From: Pseudanabaena mucicola FACHB-723
GTDB taxonomy: Bacteria > Cyanobacteriota > Cyanobacteriia > Pseudanabaenales > Pseudanabaenaceae
DNA: 34,046 bases
Assembly (NCBI RefSeq): GCF_014696385.1
Contig: NZ_JACJQB010000038.1
Span: 1 to 34,046 of the forward strand
Reading direction: 5' to 3'
In this document: positions 8,531 through 17,189 of the stretch, piece after piece
How the letters are laid out: every line of letters begins with the position of its first letter
Position numbering within the stretch: the first letter of the stretch is position 1
Notes under the pieces: model-generated
The model's database searches: none
The model's input: only the letters and a program-made list of their open reading frames with translations
Told to the model about the DNA's origin: nothing
Translations under genes and position numbers: made by a program

Positions 8531-9622
8531 ATGACTCAAAAAAGTAAACTGCAAGCGCTGAGTATTCGCCTCATCTCCATGAAGTCTCCTGAAGCTAATG
8601 AAGAGACTCTAGCGAGTGCAGATAGCTTTAGCAATGCCAAGGAGCAGTATTCGCAGCATTCACCAGAATTGCGATCGCAGCCCATCAACTGTAAATTGCT
8701 AATCAATCCCGATGAACCGAGCGAGATCGTTGTTAAGCTCAAAAATTCCAGCAATCGCTCCCTCCTAACAAACCTACAGGTAGAGGGAGATTTTCCATCA
8801 GAATGGTTGCGAATTGGGATGGAAGGGCATGAGTTACCGCCCCATTCAGAAATGGAAGCGGTACTTTATTTTCAAGTACCTAAGGACTTTTTTGAGAGAC
8901 CAGAAGCAATTGTTCAAGGACAACCTCTTAAAATCAATTACCAAGGACAATTACAGATCTATGGTGGCTACATCAATAGCAGTGCAGCAGATGCACCAGA
9001 AAACGGTTTAGTTCCATCGCCCAAATTAGACCTATTCGATATTGAAACTTTCCATCTATATGTGCGCCCCCAGAGTCTATATTTAGACTTTCTGCCCGAC
9101 ATTTATCGTGAAGTGGACTTTGTGGGGCGAATGCTCAAAATATTTGAGGAATGTCTAGAACCCGATGTCAATATTCTCAACTCACTCTGGGCTTACCTTG
9201 ACCCCATGCTTGCCCCCGAAGAAATGTTACCGTTTTTAGCCCATTGGGTTGGCTGGGAAATTGAACCGATCCTTGGTCTTGAGCGACAACGCTATTTAAT
9301 TAAACAAGCAATGCAGATCTATCGTTGGCGCGGCACTCGCAGAGGGCTACGCTTTTACATTCATCTATTTACAGGTCTACCCCTCGATGAGAATTTGCCC
9401 GAAGCGGAAAAACACATCAGTTTTTTTGAAGTTAAAGGACGTGGCTTTGTGCTTGGGGAAGCGAGCCTTGGGCTAAATGCTTCTGCGGGTGGCGGCAAAC
9501 CATTTCATTTTGTAGTGAGGATTCGTAACGATTTGCAAAATAGCCTTGATATCCCCCTAATTCATCGGATCATCGAACGAGAAAAGCCTGTGTTTTGTAC
9601 CTATGACCTAGAAATTGTCTAG
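8531..9622 (+). CDS. gp7 / phage tail protein I-like wedge protein with N-terminal Ig-like extension (Cis12)
   Basis: The C-terminal half (about residues 180-363) is the phage tail protein I/eCIS baseplate type, with YLDFLPDIYREVD, PEEMLPFLAHWVGWE and RYLIKQAMQIYRWRGTRRGL. This component joins with Cis11 to make the wedge. Residues 1-165 are an addition: a Ser-rich leader followed by an Ig-like strand pattern (PDEPSEIVVKLKNSS, LPPHSEMEAVLYFQVP) that resembles the N-terminal domain of the TM-WD40 protein further down the operon. The extension may reach outward from the baseplate to a membrane or another protein. The start codon lies 3 bp after the Cis11 stop. Confidence 0.88.
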   Translation: MTQKSKLQALSIRLISMKSPEANEETLASADSFSNAKEQYSQHSPELRSQPINCKLLINPDEPSEIVVKLKNSSNRSLLTNLQVEGDFPSEWLRIGMEGHELPPHSEMEAVLYFQVPKDFFERPEAIVQGQPLKINYQGQLQIYGGYINSSAADAPENGLVPSPKLDLFDIETFHLYVRPQSLYLDFLPDIYREVDFVGRMLKIFEECLEPDVNILNSLWAYLDPMLAPEEMLPFLAHWVGWEIEPILGLERQRYLIKQAMQIYRWRGTRRGLRFYIHLFTGLPLDENLPEAEKHISFFEVKGRGFVLGEASLGLNASAGGGKPFHFVVRIRNDLQNSLDIPLIHRIIEREKPVFCTYDLEIV

Positions 9623-9648
9623 ATTACCTTCATAATTATCTAAATTGT

Positions 9649-11103
9649 ATGAACGATTTCCCCTATCCCCAAATTCAGCCCTTTGAAAGGTTACAGGTCT
9701 CTGATGGCTTGATGATCAACAGTGAACGCTGGCGACTCGCCCATGAATATCATCAACAACGCCAGAACGTTCAATATCAATCCCTGTTCTTACCCGGAAT
9801 TATTTGTGGGCTAGGGGTTGTCCCTATTCAAGCTCCTGCGGATTTACCCGCCAAGTTTCGAGATGGGCGGTGGGTGCAAATTCAACCAGGAATGGCGATC
9901 GATCTGCAAGGTAACTTTATTGTTGTGCCGACTCCGCTTGACTTTCGGATTTCCAGCACTGCTTATGATACTGATATCGCCACAGTCTATTTGGTACTCA
10001 GCTATGTTGACCCAGCTAAACTGAAACGCGCCAGCAGCAATGAGGTTTTAGTCGAAACCTTTCGCGTCAATGAAAAGACGGACTTACCCCTTGATACGGA
10101 TATCGAGATTTGTCGAATTGCGATCGCAGAAGGACAGTTAGAGATTCAAAAATCCCCTAATGTGTTTGCGCCTGCTGTCTCGCAATTGGATATGCGGCAT
10201 CGCATCCAAGCACAATTACGTCCACAGAACTGTATAAGGGTCGCCCATTTTCAAGAATCTCAAAATTTGCCCGCTCAGCAAACTGCGATCGCAATTAGCA
10301 CGCACCTGCAATCCCTTGGTCAATCTCTCCCCAGTCTTGCACCACAGCTCAGGTTGATTAACCCGATTGCTAACCTAGATATTCATGGAGAATTAACCCT
10401 CGCTCAACTTCGCAATTACCATCTCCTTTACCTCAGCTATAGCCAAGCTTTGGCTCTCAATGACTCTACCCAATTAGCATTAAGAGAATATGCTGCCATC
10501 GGTGGCGCAATCTTAATTGAAGTAGCAATTCACGACCATGCCTTAAAAAATCTTCTAGAGATTTATTATGAATTACGCAGCGCCCATCAACGGCTCAAAA
10601 AAACCATTCAATCGCAATTGGATCGACAACAACAGTCCGATCAATCGCTGATCATGCAGGAATTAGAATCTGAATTAGATGCGATTAGGGACGAAATCAA
10701 CAACGCGACACAAGACATTCTTAATCCACTAAGGGAACGTTTACCCCTAGGTAACCAGTTACAGTCTTTCTCAGATCTTCCTACTCAACATCCCCTCCGT
10801 AGTCAACCATTCCTATTACCGCAACTGTCAGGAATCATCGAACAGCCAATGCAGATTATGGGTAATGACGCTGTTATCATCATTTTTGGAGAATTATCGC
10901 CAGTCTGGAGCGGTGAATCCCCACAAGATTTATCGAGATCCACGATCCGCAACTGTCAAGAATTGGGCATAAACATTCTCAACTATGCCGCGCAACGGTG
11001 GGAAATCCATCAATCCATGCAGATCAATCCCCAATATCAAATGGAACTAGCCACCACCAGCGATCAGAGGCGAATTACCAATATGGTTGATACAGCTCCA
11101 TAG
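9649..11103 (+). CDS. Unrecognised eCIS-operon protein with coiled coil (candidate baseplate/fibre accessory)
   Basis: This is a 484-residue soluble protein with no signal peptide or membrane segment. The N-terminal part (about 10-190) starts FERLQVSDGLMINSERWRLA and contains PGIICGLGV, suggesting a structural beta-rich domain. Residues about 195-300 and 400-455 look like an alpha/beta fold with LLYLSYSQALAL and GGAILIEVAI, faintly reminiscent of DUF4159-type domains. Residues about 305-365 are charged and helical, likely a coiled coil. Its position directly after the wedge genes and before two membrane proteins fits a baseplate or fibre accessory, where a Cis13-type gene might be expected, but I do not recognise the family. 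The gene starts 26 bp after Cis12. Confidence 0.72.
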   Translation: MNDFPYPQIQPFERLQVSDGLMINSERWRLAHEYHQQRQNVQYQSLFLPGIICGLGVVPIQAPADLPAKFRDGRWVQIQPGMAIDLQGNFIVVPTPLDFRISSTAYDTDIATVYLVLSYVDPAKLKRASSNEVLVETFRVNEKTDLPLDTDIEICRIAIAEGQLEIQKSPNVFAPAVSQLDMRHRIQAQLRPQNCIRVAHFQESQNLPAQQTAIAISTHLQSLGQSLPSLAPQLRLINPIANLDIHGELTLAQLRNYHLLYLSYSQALALNDSTQLALREYAAIGGAILIEVAIHDHALKNLLEIYYELRSAHQRLKKTIQSQLDRQQQSDQSLIMQELESELDAIRDEINNATQDILNPLRERLPLGNQLQSFSDLPTQHPLRSQPFLLPQLSGIIEQPMQIMGNDAVIIIFGELSPVWSGESPQDLSRSTIRNCQELGINILNYAAQRWEIHQSMQINPQYQMELATTSDQRRITNMVDTAP

Positions 11104-11190
11104 CGGAGATCTCTCCAGTCATAAACTATCTCCATTAAATTATTTCTCGCAACTATCTCCATCATTTTCTACATCTAGGGTATCCATACT

Positions 11191-12573
11191 ATGGCATCAA
11201 TTCGACAGGTTGTTCCCCTTGTGCTTAGCATCCAAATCACCGTCGCAGTTGGTTTGACTGGCTTAATTTCCTTCTTTGGCAGCGAAAAAGCAGTGCAGAA
11301 GTTAACCCGCCAACTTTGCAATAACTTAAACTATCGCGTTGAACTTAAGGTCAGTGATTATCTCAAGGAGTCCATGCGAATTAATCAATCTTTGGCAACC
11401 GCCTTGAGCAATGGCAGCGTTGATCCTAACGATATTCGTCAAGTCCAAGAAGAGATATTTAATACGGTGCGCGAACTCAATGCCCAAAACATTCTCTTTT
11501 ATGGTAATGAAGATGGAACTATGGTCGGCATTGAACGACAAAACCCAAACAATCAGGACTCTGAATTTTTATTACGCATCCGTGAAGATAAAAATGGTGA
11601 AAACCGTCCCACCTATGAACTCAGTCGTAATGGGGTCAGGGGTAAGTTAGTTAAAAATGAGATCTATGATCATCGCCCCAGACCTTGGTATGTAGCTGCT
11701 AAAGATTCAGGCAAACCGATTTGGAGTTCCATTTTTGTTAGCACCACTGACAACGAATTAACCACCACCAAAGCCACACCCATCTATACCGCTAGTGGCA
11801 GTTTGCAAGGAGTCGTCGGCATCAATATTTCACTCAAGCAAATCAAGGAGTTTATGCTGCAAACTCGCCCTAGCGATCAGTGGCATGTCTTTTTAGCTGA
11901 AGGAAATGGCAAGCTTGTCGCCACAACTTCAGAATTGCCAATCTTTGAGGTTAATGGAACTTCAGTGAATCGTTTTGATATATCTCAAAGTAAAGATGCC
12001 AATCTGCAAAATGCTGGCTTAGCAATTCAACAGCAACTAGGAGGATTTGAGAAGCTAGAAGACTTACAGGTGGTTGAATTTGATTCTAATGGCGAGAAAT
12101 ATATTCTGAGTACACAGCGATTAGGGAAGAATTTGGAATTAGATTGGTCGGTGGGAATTATTGTACCTAAGTCAATTTTCATGCAAGAAATTGACACCAA
12201 TAACCGTTTCACTTTGATCATTATCATCACCATGTTGGGCGCAAATATTCTCATCGGGCTTGCTATTTCGGCATGGCTATTAAAACCGATCAAAAATCTG
12301 ATGACAGCTGCCAAAGAAATCGAAGAGGAATCCTTCGATCCTGAAGAGCTAGCGACAGTAGCTCAGCGCAAAGATGAGCTTGGACAGATGGCAAGAGTGT
12401 TTCAAGAGATGGGCAGTACCGTTGTGGCACGACAAAACGGCATGAAGAGTCAATTAATCAAGCTGCGCGAGGAAAAGGATGAAGCCAAAAAAGTTGCGAT
12501 CGCATCACAACTAGGACAGACAAATTCTTTACAAACTATTTTAAATCGGGCTAGAGCCGCCCGTAGTAAATGA
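11191..12573 (+). CDS. Cache-HAMP membrane sensor without output domain
   Basis: This 460-residue protein has one N-terminal TM helix (about 8-28), an extracytoplasmic sensing region (about 35-335), a second TM (about 341-364) and a HAMP domain (about 365-416). The sensing region shows Cache signatures: YDHRPRPWYVAAKDSGKPIW and PIYTASGSLQGVVGINISL. After HAMP only about 45 residues of charged helix remain, with no kinase, cyclase or methyl-accepting domain. It is in the same orientation as the CIS operon, 87 bp after the previous gene. Such truncated receptors can act by protein contact. Here it might sense a lumenal or periplasmic signal and pass it to the CIS baseplate or a separate kinase. 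That role is inference; the domain layout is clear. Confidence 0.88.
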   Translation: MASIRQVVPLVLSIQITVAVGLTGLISFFGSEKAVQKLTRQLCNNLNYRVELKVSDYLKESMRINQSLATALSNGSVDPNDIRQVQEEIFNTVRELNAQNILFYGNEDGTMVGIERQNPNNQDSEFLLRIREDKNGENRPTYELSRNGVRGKLVKNEIYDHRPRPWYVAAKDSGKPIWSSIFVSTTDNELTTTKATPIYTASGSLQGVVGINISLKQIKEFMLQTRPSDQWHVFLAEGNGKLVATTSELPIFEVNGTSVNRFDISQSKDANLQNAGLAIQQQLGGFEKLEDLQVVEFDSNGEKYILSTQRLGKNLELDWSVGIIVPKSIFMQEIDTNNRFTLIIIITMLGANILIGLAISAWLLKPIKNLMTAAKEIEEESFDPEELATVAQRKDELGQMARVFQEMGSTVVARQNGMKSQLIKLREEKDEAKKVAIASQLGQTNSLQTILNRARAARSK

Positions 12574-12575
12574 TT

Positions 12576-12676
12576 GCCCTTACCCCTAGCCCCTCTTCCA
12601 AAAGGGGAGAGGGGAACCAGAAAAATCAGTCTTGCTCTCCTCTCCTCTAGGGAGAGGGGGCTGGGGGGTGAGGGGC
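12576..12676. repeat. Imperfect palindromic G/C-tract repeat (cyanobacterial small interspersed element type)
   Basis: The segment opens with C-rich blocks (cccctagcccctct) and closes with matching G-rich blocks (ggctggggggtgagggg), forming an interrupted palindrome of about 100 bp between the Cache-HAMP and WD40 genes. Similar 'CCCCTAGCCCCTCTCCC' elements are common between genes of filamentous cyanobacteria, from memory. It has no coding potential. Confidence 0.65.
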
Positions 12677-12730
12677 TTAGAATGTTCCACGCAACATTAA
12701 GTATTTAATCAAAGATAGGAGAATAGAACC

Positions 12731-14917
12731 ATGTCAGCAAATCAAATTGGTTTAGAAATACCGCAAAAGGAATTAAATTTTAAAATTGGCTCTACCAAAA
12801 ATTCTTTTCCTGTGGTTGTTGTTAATGATAGTAATCAATTTGCAAGCTTTCAGGTCGAGTTAGTAGCTGCTGGCGCAGATACCCAAGATGTTGGCTATGA
12901 ATGGTATACGATTTCCCCAGATGTTAGTGTCAAGATTCCCCCAGGGGACTTAGTGGAGTTTGTAGTTTCTATTATTGAAACACCCATCTCAGGGTTTACG
13001 GGGATGATGAATATTACAGTGCGAGCTTTTTCGATCGAGTTGCGAGAAGAGAACCGTGAAGTATTACGCATCAATCTCCAAGAGGGGGCAGGGCGTTCCA
13101 TCTTAAAGGCAGAAATACCTTCTCAAAAGCTACAGGTCATCCCCCTTGATGATCTGGAAATTCCGATCTTAATTACTAATCCTAGTCAACAAAATACTAA
13201 CGTCACTCTGCGGTGTCTCGATTTACCTGATTCTTGGTTTCCTAAAGGAAATACCCAACAGTTTACGGTCAAAGCAGGGATGCAGTTTCGCACCGCTTTT
13301 ATTTGCACTTTGCCCTTTAATGAGGATGCGATCGCAAAATCCTATCCCCTCACCATCGATATTGTCCATACCAATGGCTTACCTTCGCAATTAAAATCTA
13401 ACGTTGAGGTACTGCCCAAGGGTGATTTAACCGTTATTTGTGAGCCCAAATTACAAACTATCCCCTCCAAGCGCCCATGGAAATTATGGTGGAAAATATG
13501 GCAAGCATCCCCTGCTATATTTGGCTTAACAGCAGTCAATAACAGTAATCTATCGCAAACCATTAATTTCGATCTAGAGAATGTGAACTCTAGTGATTAC
13601 GAAGATTTTTCCTTTGAAATTTCACCCAATGATGCAGAGATTACTCCCTTTGGTAAAACTGAACTTCAGCTTCGGGTGGACAAAGCTCGCCCTTGGCTGG
13701 GTAAAGTCAACAAGCTAAATCTGTTAGTCAAGGCTAATTGGCAAGATACGCGGGTGAATACGATTGATGAAGTGCAAACAATTGAAGTCGTTGTCAAACC
13801 ATTCATACCTCTATTTTGGGCAATCCTGACACTAGTCATCCTGTTCTTATTACTGGGCTGGTTATCAAATTTCAACCCCAACAATCCATTTCCCGCGCAT
13901 CAGGGAGCAGTCACTTCCGTGCGGTTCGATGGCACTGGCAATCGAGCGATGAGTAGTTCTAATGACCGCACAATTAGGCTCTGGGATGTGGGTGGATTCT
14001 CTAATCCCTTTGAAGGTTTTGACCGTGGTACTGTCACCGAAGCTCCTAAAGCAATTCGGACTGTCCAATATCGTCCTGTACAGAATGATTTGGTTGCCCT
14101 CGGTCTAGAAAATGGCGAAATTCAGATTTTGGACTATCAAGCCAAAAATAAACAGCCGATTGCCACCTTTATCAATCAAGCTGATGATCGGGTGTTTGGG
14201 CTAGAGTATACCCTCGATGCCCGCACTCTGTTTAGTGGACATGGGAGTGGCACAGTGTTGCGATGGGATTTGCAAAATCTATTTACCAATCCACCCACAC
14301 AGCCCAGTCAAGTCAAGAAGTTTGACTTTGCGATCAATGCGATCGCAATGGTGGGACAGGACGACAGCACCCTTGCGATCGCAGGTCGATTTAATCAATT
14401 AGTGCTGTGGAATTGGCGCAACGATACGGTCAAAACTATTGAATATCCCAACAGGGGCGGACAGGATGATTACATTCAAAGTATTGCCGTACCCGATCGC
14501 AACCACAATTTATTAGCAACTGGCGACAATCAAGGCTATATGACGGTTTGGGATCTGCGTTCCTGTTTATCAAACAATTTACAAAGCAATCGCCCTTGCC
14601 AATTAGTAGATGCTTGGAAAGAGGCTCATGGTGGTAAACCTGTACGAGCGATCGCCTTTAGCTCTCAGGGCTGCAATTTGGTCAGTGGTGGCGACGATGG
14701 ACAAACAAAACTATGGACATTCAATACTTTTGGTAAGCGCATTAATGATCTTAATGGCAAAAGTTTAGCGAACTCGCAAGCCTCTATCAGTGCCGTTGAT
14801 ATCCATCTAGATGCTAAGGATATCTTGACCATTAGCGGTACGACCGAAGGCAGAATTCTTGCCCGTAGAACTGCCCAAGTTGCGGGTCTAAGCTGTGATC
14901 CATCTTCTAATAGATAA
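12731..14917 (+). CDS. Membrane-spanning protein: N-terminal Ig-like domains, one TM helix, C-terminal WD40 propeller
   Basis: This is a 728-residue protein. Residues 1-355 are beta-rich and look like about three Ig-like modules (for example IPPGDLVEFVVSIIETPISG). A single strong TM helix follows at about 359-379 (PLFWAILTLVILFLLLGWL). From about 388 to 725 there is a WD40 beta-propeller: PAHQGAVTSVRFDGTG, NDRTIRLWDV, MTVWDLRS and GDDGQTKLWTFNT are typical blades. There is no N-terminal signal peptide, so orientation is uncertain. An AGGAG site precedes the ATG. It closes the co-directional run that begins with the CIS genes. The combination suggests a membrane anchor or docking platform, but no enzyme motif is present. 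Confidence 0.88.
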   Translation: MSANQIGLEIPQKELNFKIGSTKNSFPVVVVNDSNQFASFQVELVAAGADTQDVGYEWYTISPDVSVKIPPGDLVEFVVSIIETPISGFTGMMNITVRAFSIELREENREVLRINLQEGAGRSILKAEIPSQKLQVIPLDDLEIPILITNPSQQNTNVTLRCLDLPDSWFPKGNTQQFTVKAGMQFRTAFICTLPFNEDAIAKSYPLTIDIVHTNGLPSQLKSNVEVLPKGDLTVICEPKLQTIPSKRPWKLWWKIWQASPAIFGLTAVNNSNLSQTINFDLENVNSSDYEDFSFEISPNDAEITPFGKTELQLRVDKARPWLGKVNKLNLLVKANWQDTRVNTIDEVQTIEVVVKPFIPLFWAILTLVILFLLLGWLSNFNPNNPFPAHQGAVTSVRFDGTGNRAMSSSNDRTIRLWDVGGFSNPFEGFDRGTVTEAPKAIRTVQYRPVQNDLVALGLENGEIQILDYQAKNKQPIATFINQADDRVFGLEYTLDARTLFSGHGSGTVLRWDLQNLFTNPPTQPSQVKKFDFAINAIAMVGQDDSTLAIAGRFNQLVLWNWRNDTVKTIEYPNRGGQDDYIQSIAVPDRNHNLLATGDNQGYMTVWDLRSCLSNNLQSNRPCQLVDAWKEAHGGKPVRAIAFSSQGCNLVSGGDDGQTKLWTFNTFGKRINDLNGKSLANSQASISAVDIHLDAKDILTISGTTEGRILARRTAQVAGLSCDPSSNR

Positions 14918-14947
14918 AGGCGGCGCGAAACACTGCCTTTATCTATT
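14909..14947. terminator. 13-bp hairpin, bidirectional terminator between WD40 gene and arsR
   Basis: Positions 14909-14921 and 14935-14947 are exact reverse complements around a 13-base loop. The left arm includes the stop codon of the WD40 gene, and the hairpin lies between convergent genes, so it probably ends transcription from both sides. Confidence 0.75.
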
Positions 14948-14966
14948 GGAGTTTTGCATAGAGAAA

Positions 14967-15356
14967 TCAGGCATGGGTTTTGGCTTTGGTCTTGGTACTC
15001 TTGGTGATCGCAGGTACTGAGCGACGTAAAACATCTAATTGCTTGAGTTGTTGCGACTGTTCTTCCAGACGTAATGATAGACGGTTGCCCACCAATTCAC
15101 AGAGATCAAAAATGAATGGCTCAACAATCTCATAATAAACGCTGACCCCTTGTGGTGTGCGCGAAACAATACCTGCCTGAGCTAGTATTTTTAAATGCTT
15201 AGAAACATTAGCTTGACCTAGTCCTGTTTCTTCCATGATTTCCGTAACATTCTTAGAGCTAGTCTTGAGCGAACATAACACTTGCAACCGACTCAGCTCT
15301 GACAACACTTTAAAGTAGTCAGCGACCTGAGTTAAGGCAGAAGAATTTAGTGACAT
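14967..15356 (-). CDS. ArsR-family winged-helix transcriptional regulator
   Basis: This 129-residue protein has the ArsR core: a dimerisation helix, LSRLQVLCSL at about 21-30, the recognition helix region GLGQANVSKHLKILAQAGIV (about 45-64), and the wing RTPQGVSVYYEIV. The classical ELCVCDL metal-binding box is absent. Two cysteines remain, Cys28 in the second helix and Cys86 in FDLCELVG. Their placement is loosely like the redox pair of SqrR/BigR-type persulfide sensors, so a thiol sensor is possible, though the spacing differs. The tail is basic. It is divergent from a membrane-protein gene and shares a promoter region with direct repeats, so it likely regulates itself and that neighbour. 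Confidence 0.9.
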   Translation of the reverse strand: MSLNSSALTQVADYFKVLSELSRLQVLCSLKTSSKNVTEIMEETGLGQANVSKHLKILAQAGIVSRTPQGVSVYYEIVEPFIFDLCELVGNRLSLRLEEQSQQLKQLDVLRRSVPAITKSTKTKAKTHA

Positions 15357-15370
15357 AATATTGCAGAAAT

Positions 15371-15416
15371 TGATTTGAATATTTGATTTGAATATTGAGT
15401 ATACATAACTATATAC
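15371..15416. promoter_or_regulatory. Divergent arsR promoter region with 12-bp tandem repeats and an inverted repeat
   Basis: TGATTTGAATAT occurs exactly at 15371-15382 and 15384-15395. Immediately to the right, GTATA (15399-15403) and TATAC (15412-15416) form an inverted repeat. The block is 15 bp upstream of the arsR start and faces the divergent gene, a likely operator for the ArsR protein. Confidence 0.55.
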
Positions 15417-15481
15417 CCATCATACTTTATTTCTAGTATATTGCCATATAGTAATACGCCATATTATCCAACAAGACCAAG

Positions 15482-16213
15482 ATGCAGGCTAAACCACCAA
15501 ACCCAATGCGAACTGGCGCAGCCGTTTCCGCAACTGTCGCGATCGTGGCGACAGTTGTTATGTTTTTGCCGAGTCTGCTGGAAATGGACGGCATGGAGGG
15601 GGGATTTGCGATCGCATTTATCGCCCTATTTATCGCCATCACCGCCGCCGTCGTCACCGTATTTTTCTGGGGGAATGCCAAAGCTCTTGATCAACTGCTC
15701 CAAGGTAGAAATCTCCTTGCCCATTGGACTTATACCGAAACCGAATGGGAACGCTATATCGCCACCGAACAACAGGAACAAGTGGCAGAAAAATCGCAAC
15801 TATTGCTCATCGTCGGCGTTTGGTCACTGCTAATTGGTGGCGGCTTCTGGATATTTGATCCAGAGGCAGGGGGAGTTGTATTTTTAGTACTGTTGACGCT
15901 AATGGTGCTATTAACAATCGTCACCTATGGGCTACCGCTCCTATTTACCAAACGTCATCGCTTTCAAATAAGCGAAGCTTGGATTGGCAATACTGCGATC
16001 TATTTCTGTGATAATTTCGTACGCTGGAATTATTGGAAAACAAGACTAGAGCAAGTAGACCTCTGGGCAGAAGATGGGAACAGTTGTGAATGTTTGTGCT
16101 TTTACGTCAGTTATCCTTCACGGGCTGGGCGACAAATCCAAACTATTCGCATCCCCATTCCCCAAGGACATAAATTGGAAGCGGATGCACTGCTTGAGCA
16201 TTTTTCGAGCTAA
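15482..16213 (+). CDS. Conserved-type membrane protein of unknown function
   Basis: This 243-residue protein has two TM helices near the N-terminus (about 12-32 and 41-63), a polar segment rich in Trp and Glu (HWTYTETEWERYIATEQQEQ), two further TM helices (about 105-125 and 130-150), and a C-terminal beta-rich soluble domain of about 85 residues beginning KRHRFQISEAWIGNTAIYF. The C-terminal part resembles small PH-like membrane-associated domains, but I do not recognise the family. It is transcribed away from the ArsR gene, which probably controls it, and lies 22 bp upstream of the recombinase gene, so the two may be cotranscribed. Confidence 0.75.
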   Translation: MQAKPPNPMRTGAAVSATVAIVATVVMFLPSLLEMDGMEGGFAIAFIALFIAITAAVVTVFFWGNAKALDQLLQGRNLLAHWTYTETEWERYIATEQQEQVAEKSQLLLIVGVWSLLIGGGFWIFDPEAGGVVFLVLLTLMVLLTIVTYGLPLLFTKRHRFQISEAWIGNTAIYFCDNFVRWNYWKTRLEQVDLWAEDGNSCECLCFYVSYPSRAGRQIQTIRIPIPQGHKLEADALLEHFSS

Positions 16214-16235
16214 TCATCGCTAGAGAGGTATAAAT

Positions 16236-17189
16236 ATGCAAAATCGTCCTGTTCCTGAGCCAGTCTTAATTTTGTATGGAAATGAAACAACAGCACAGGC
16301 AAAATCTCTCGATCTGCGTCAAGCCCGCATTGATGAATTTCTTGATTCTCGATCTTTGCAACCCAAAAGTCGCCGCGCCTATCAAGCGGATCTAAAAATA
16401 TTTATGGATTGGTGTGAATTGCCTTGGACAGAGGTGAGTCGCCGCAAAGTTACCCAATTTAAAAACTTTTTGATTCGTGAACGGCAATTAGCACTGAGTT
16501 CAGTTAATCGGGTCTTACAAACCCTCAAGTCCTTTTATCGCTGGCTATTACTGTCAGAATATGTCAGCGCTGACCCCACAATTGGCATTCAATTAGAACG
16601 ATTGCCTGAATCGGTATCCAAGGACTTGGATGATGATGAAGTCATCCGCATTTATGCAGCGATTGAGTTAAGTAAATTCCCAGAACGCGATCGCGCTATA
16701 TTTACGGTGTTGTTGCACGGCTTGCGTGGCGAAGAACTATGTAATTTGAATATTGAGAATTACTGTGAAAGAGAATTAGTCATACCGATTGCGAAATGGG
16801 ATAGCAAAGGAGAAGTTCCTTTAACTAAGTTGGGATTGCAGCATTTAGATGAATATTTGGCTTGGCGCACCTACAGAGGTGATGAGCTATTACCTGGATC
16901 ACCTCTGTTTATCTCCTTATCGAATCGTAACTATGGCAAGCGGCTCACCTATTGGGGGGTACGTCATGTGATGGATGATCTCGCCGAAAAAACAGGAATT
17001 GATTTGCATTCCCATCGCGGCAGACATACTTTTGCTACAAATTTGATTGTCAAGTATGAGCTAGATCCATCATTGGCGATGGAGTTGACGCGCCACCGTG
17101 ACATAAAAAGTTTTAAACGCTACACCAATCGCAAAAATAAAGTGGCAGCGAAACGCGCTTTCCTCAAGGCAGTAGACAAACTAGAGTAA
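16236..17189 (+). CDS. Tyrosine recombinase / phage-integrase family protein
   Basis: At 317 residues this is a XerC/XerD-sized tyrosine recombinase. The SAM-like core-binding domain covers about 30-115. The catalytic domain shows Arg164 in HGLRGEEL, Lys191 in WDSKGEVPL, the HxxRH box as His260, Arg263 and His264 in HSHRGRHTFATNL, His287 in TRHRDIKSF, and the nucleophile Tyr296 in FKRYTN. All catalytic residues are present. A GAGAGG ribosome-binding site precedes the ATG. It lies in the non-CIS segment between the two CIS blocks. It may be a mobile-element integrase or a resident recombinase; no att site was found. Confidence 0.92.
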   Translation: MQNRPVPEPVLILYGNETTAQAKSLDLRQARIDEFLDSRSLQPKSRRAYQADLKIFMDWCELPWTEVSRRKVTQFKNFLIRERQLALSSVNRVLQTLKSFYRWLLLSEYVSADPTIGIQLERLPESVSKDLDDDEVIRIYAAIELSKFPERDRAIFTVLLHGLRGEELCNLNIENYCERELVIPIAKWDSKGEVPLTKLGLQHLDEYLAWRTYRGDELLPGSPLFISLSNRNYGKRLTYWGVRHVMDDLAEKTGIDLHSHRGRHTFATNLIVKYELDPSLAMELTRHRDIKSFKRYTNRKNKVAAKRAFLKAVDKLE

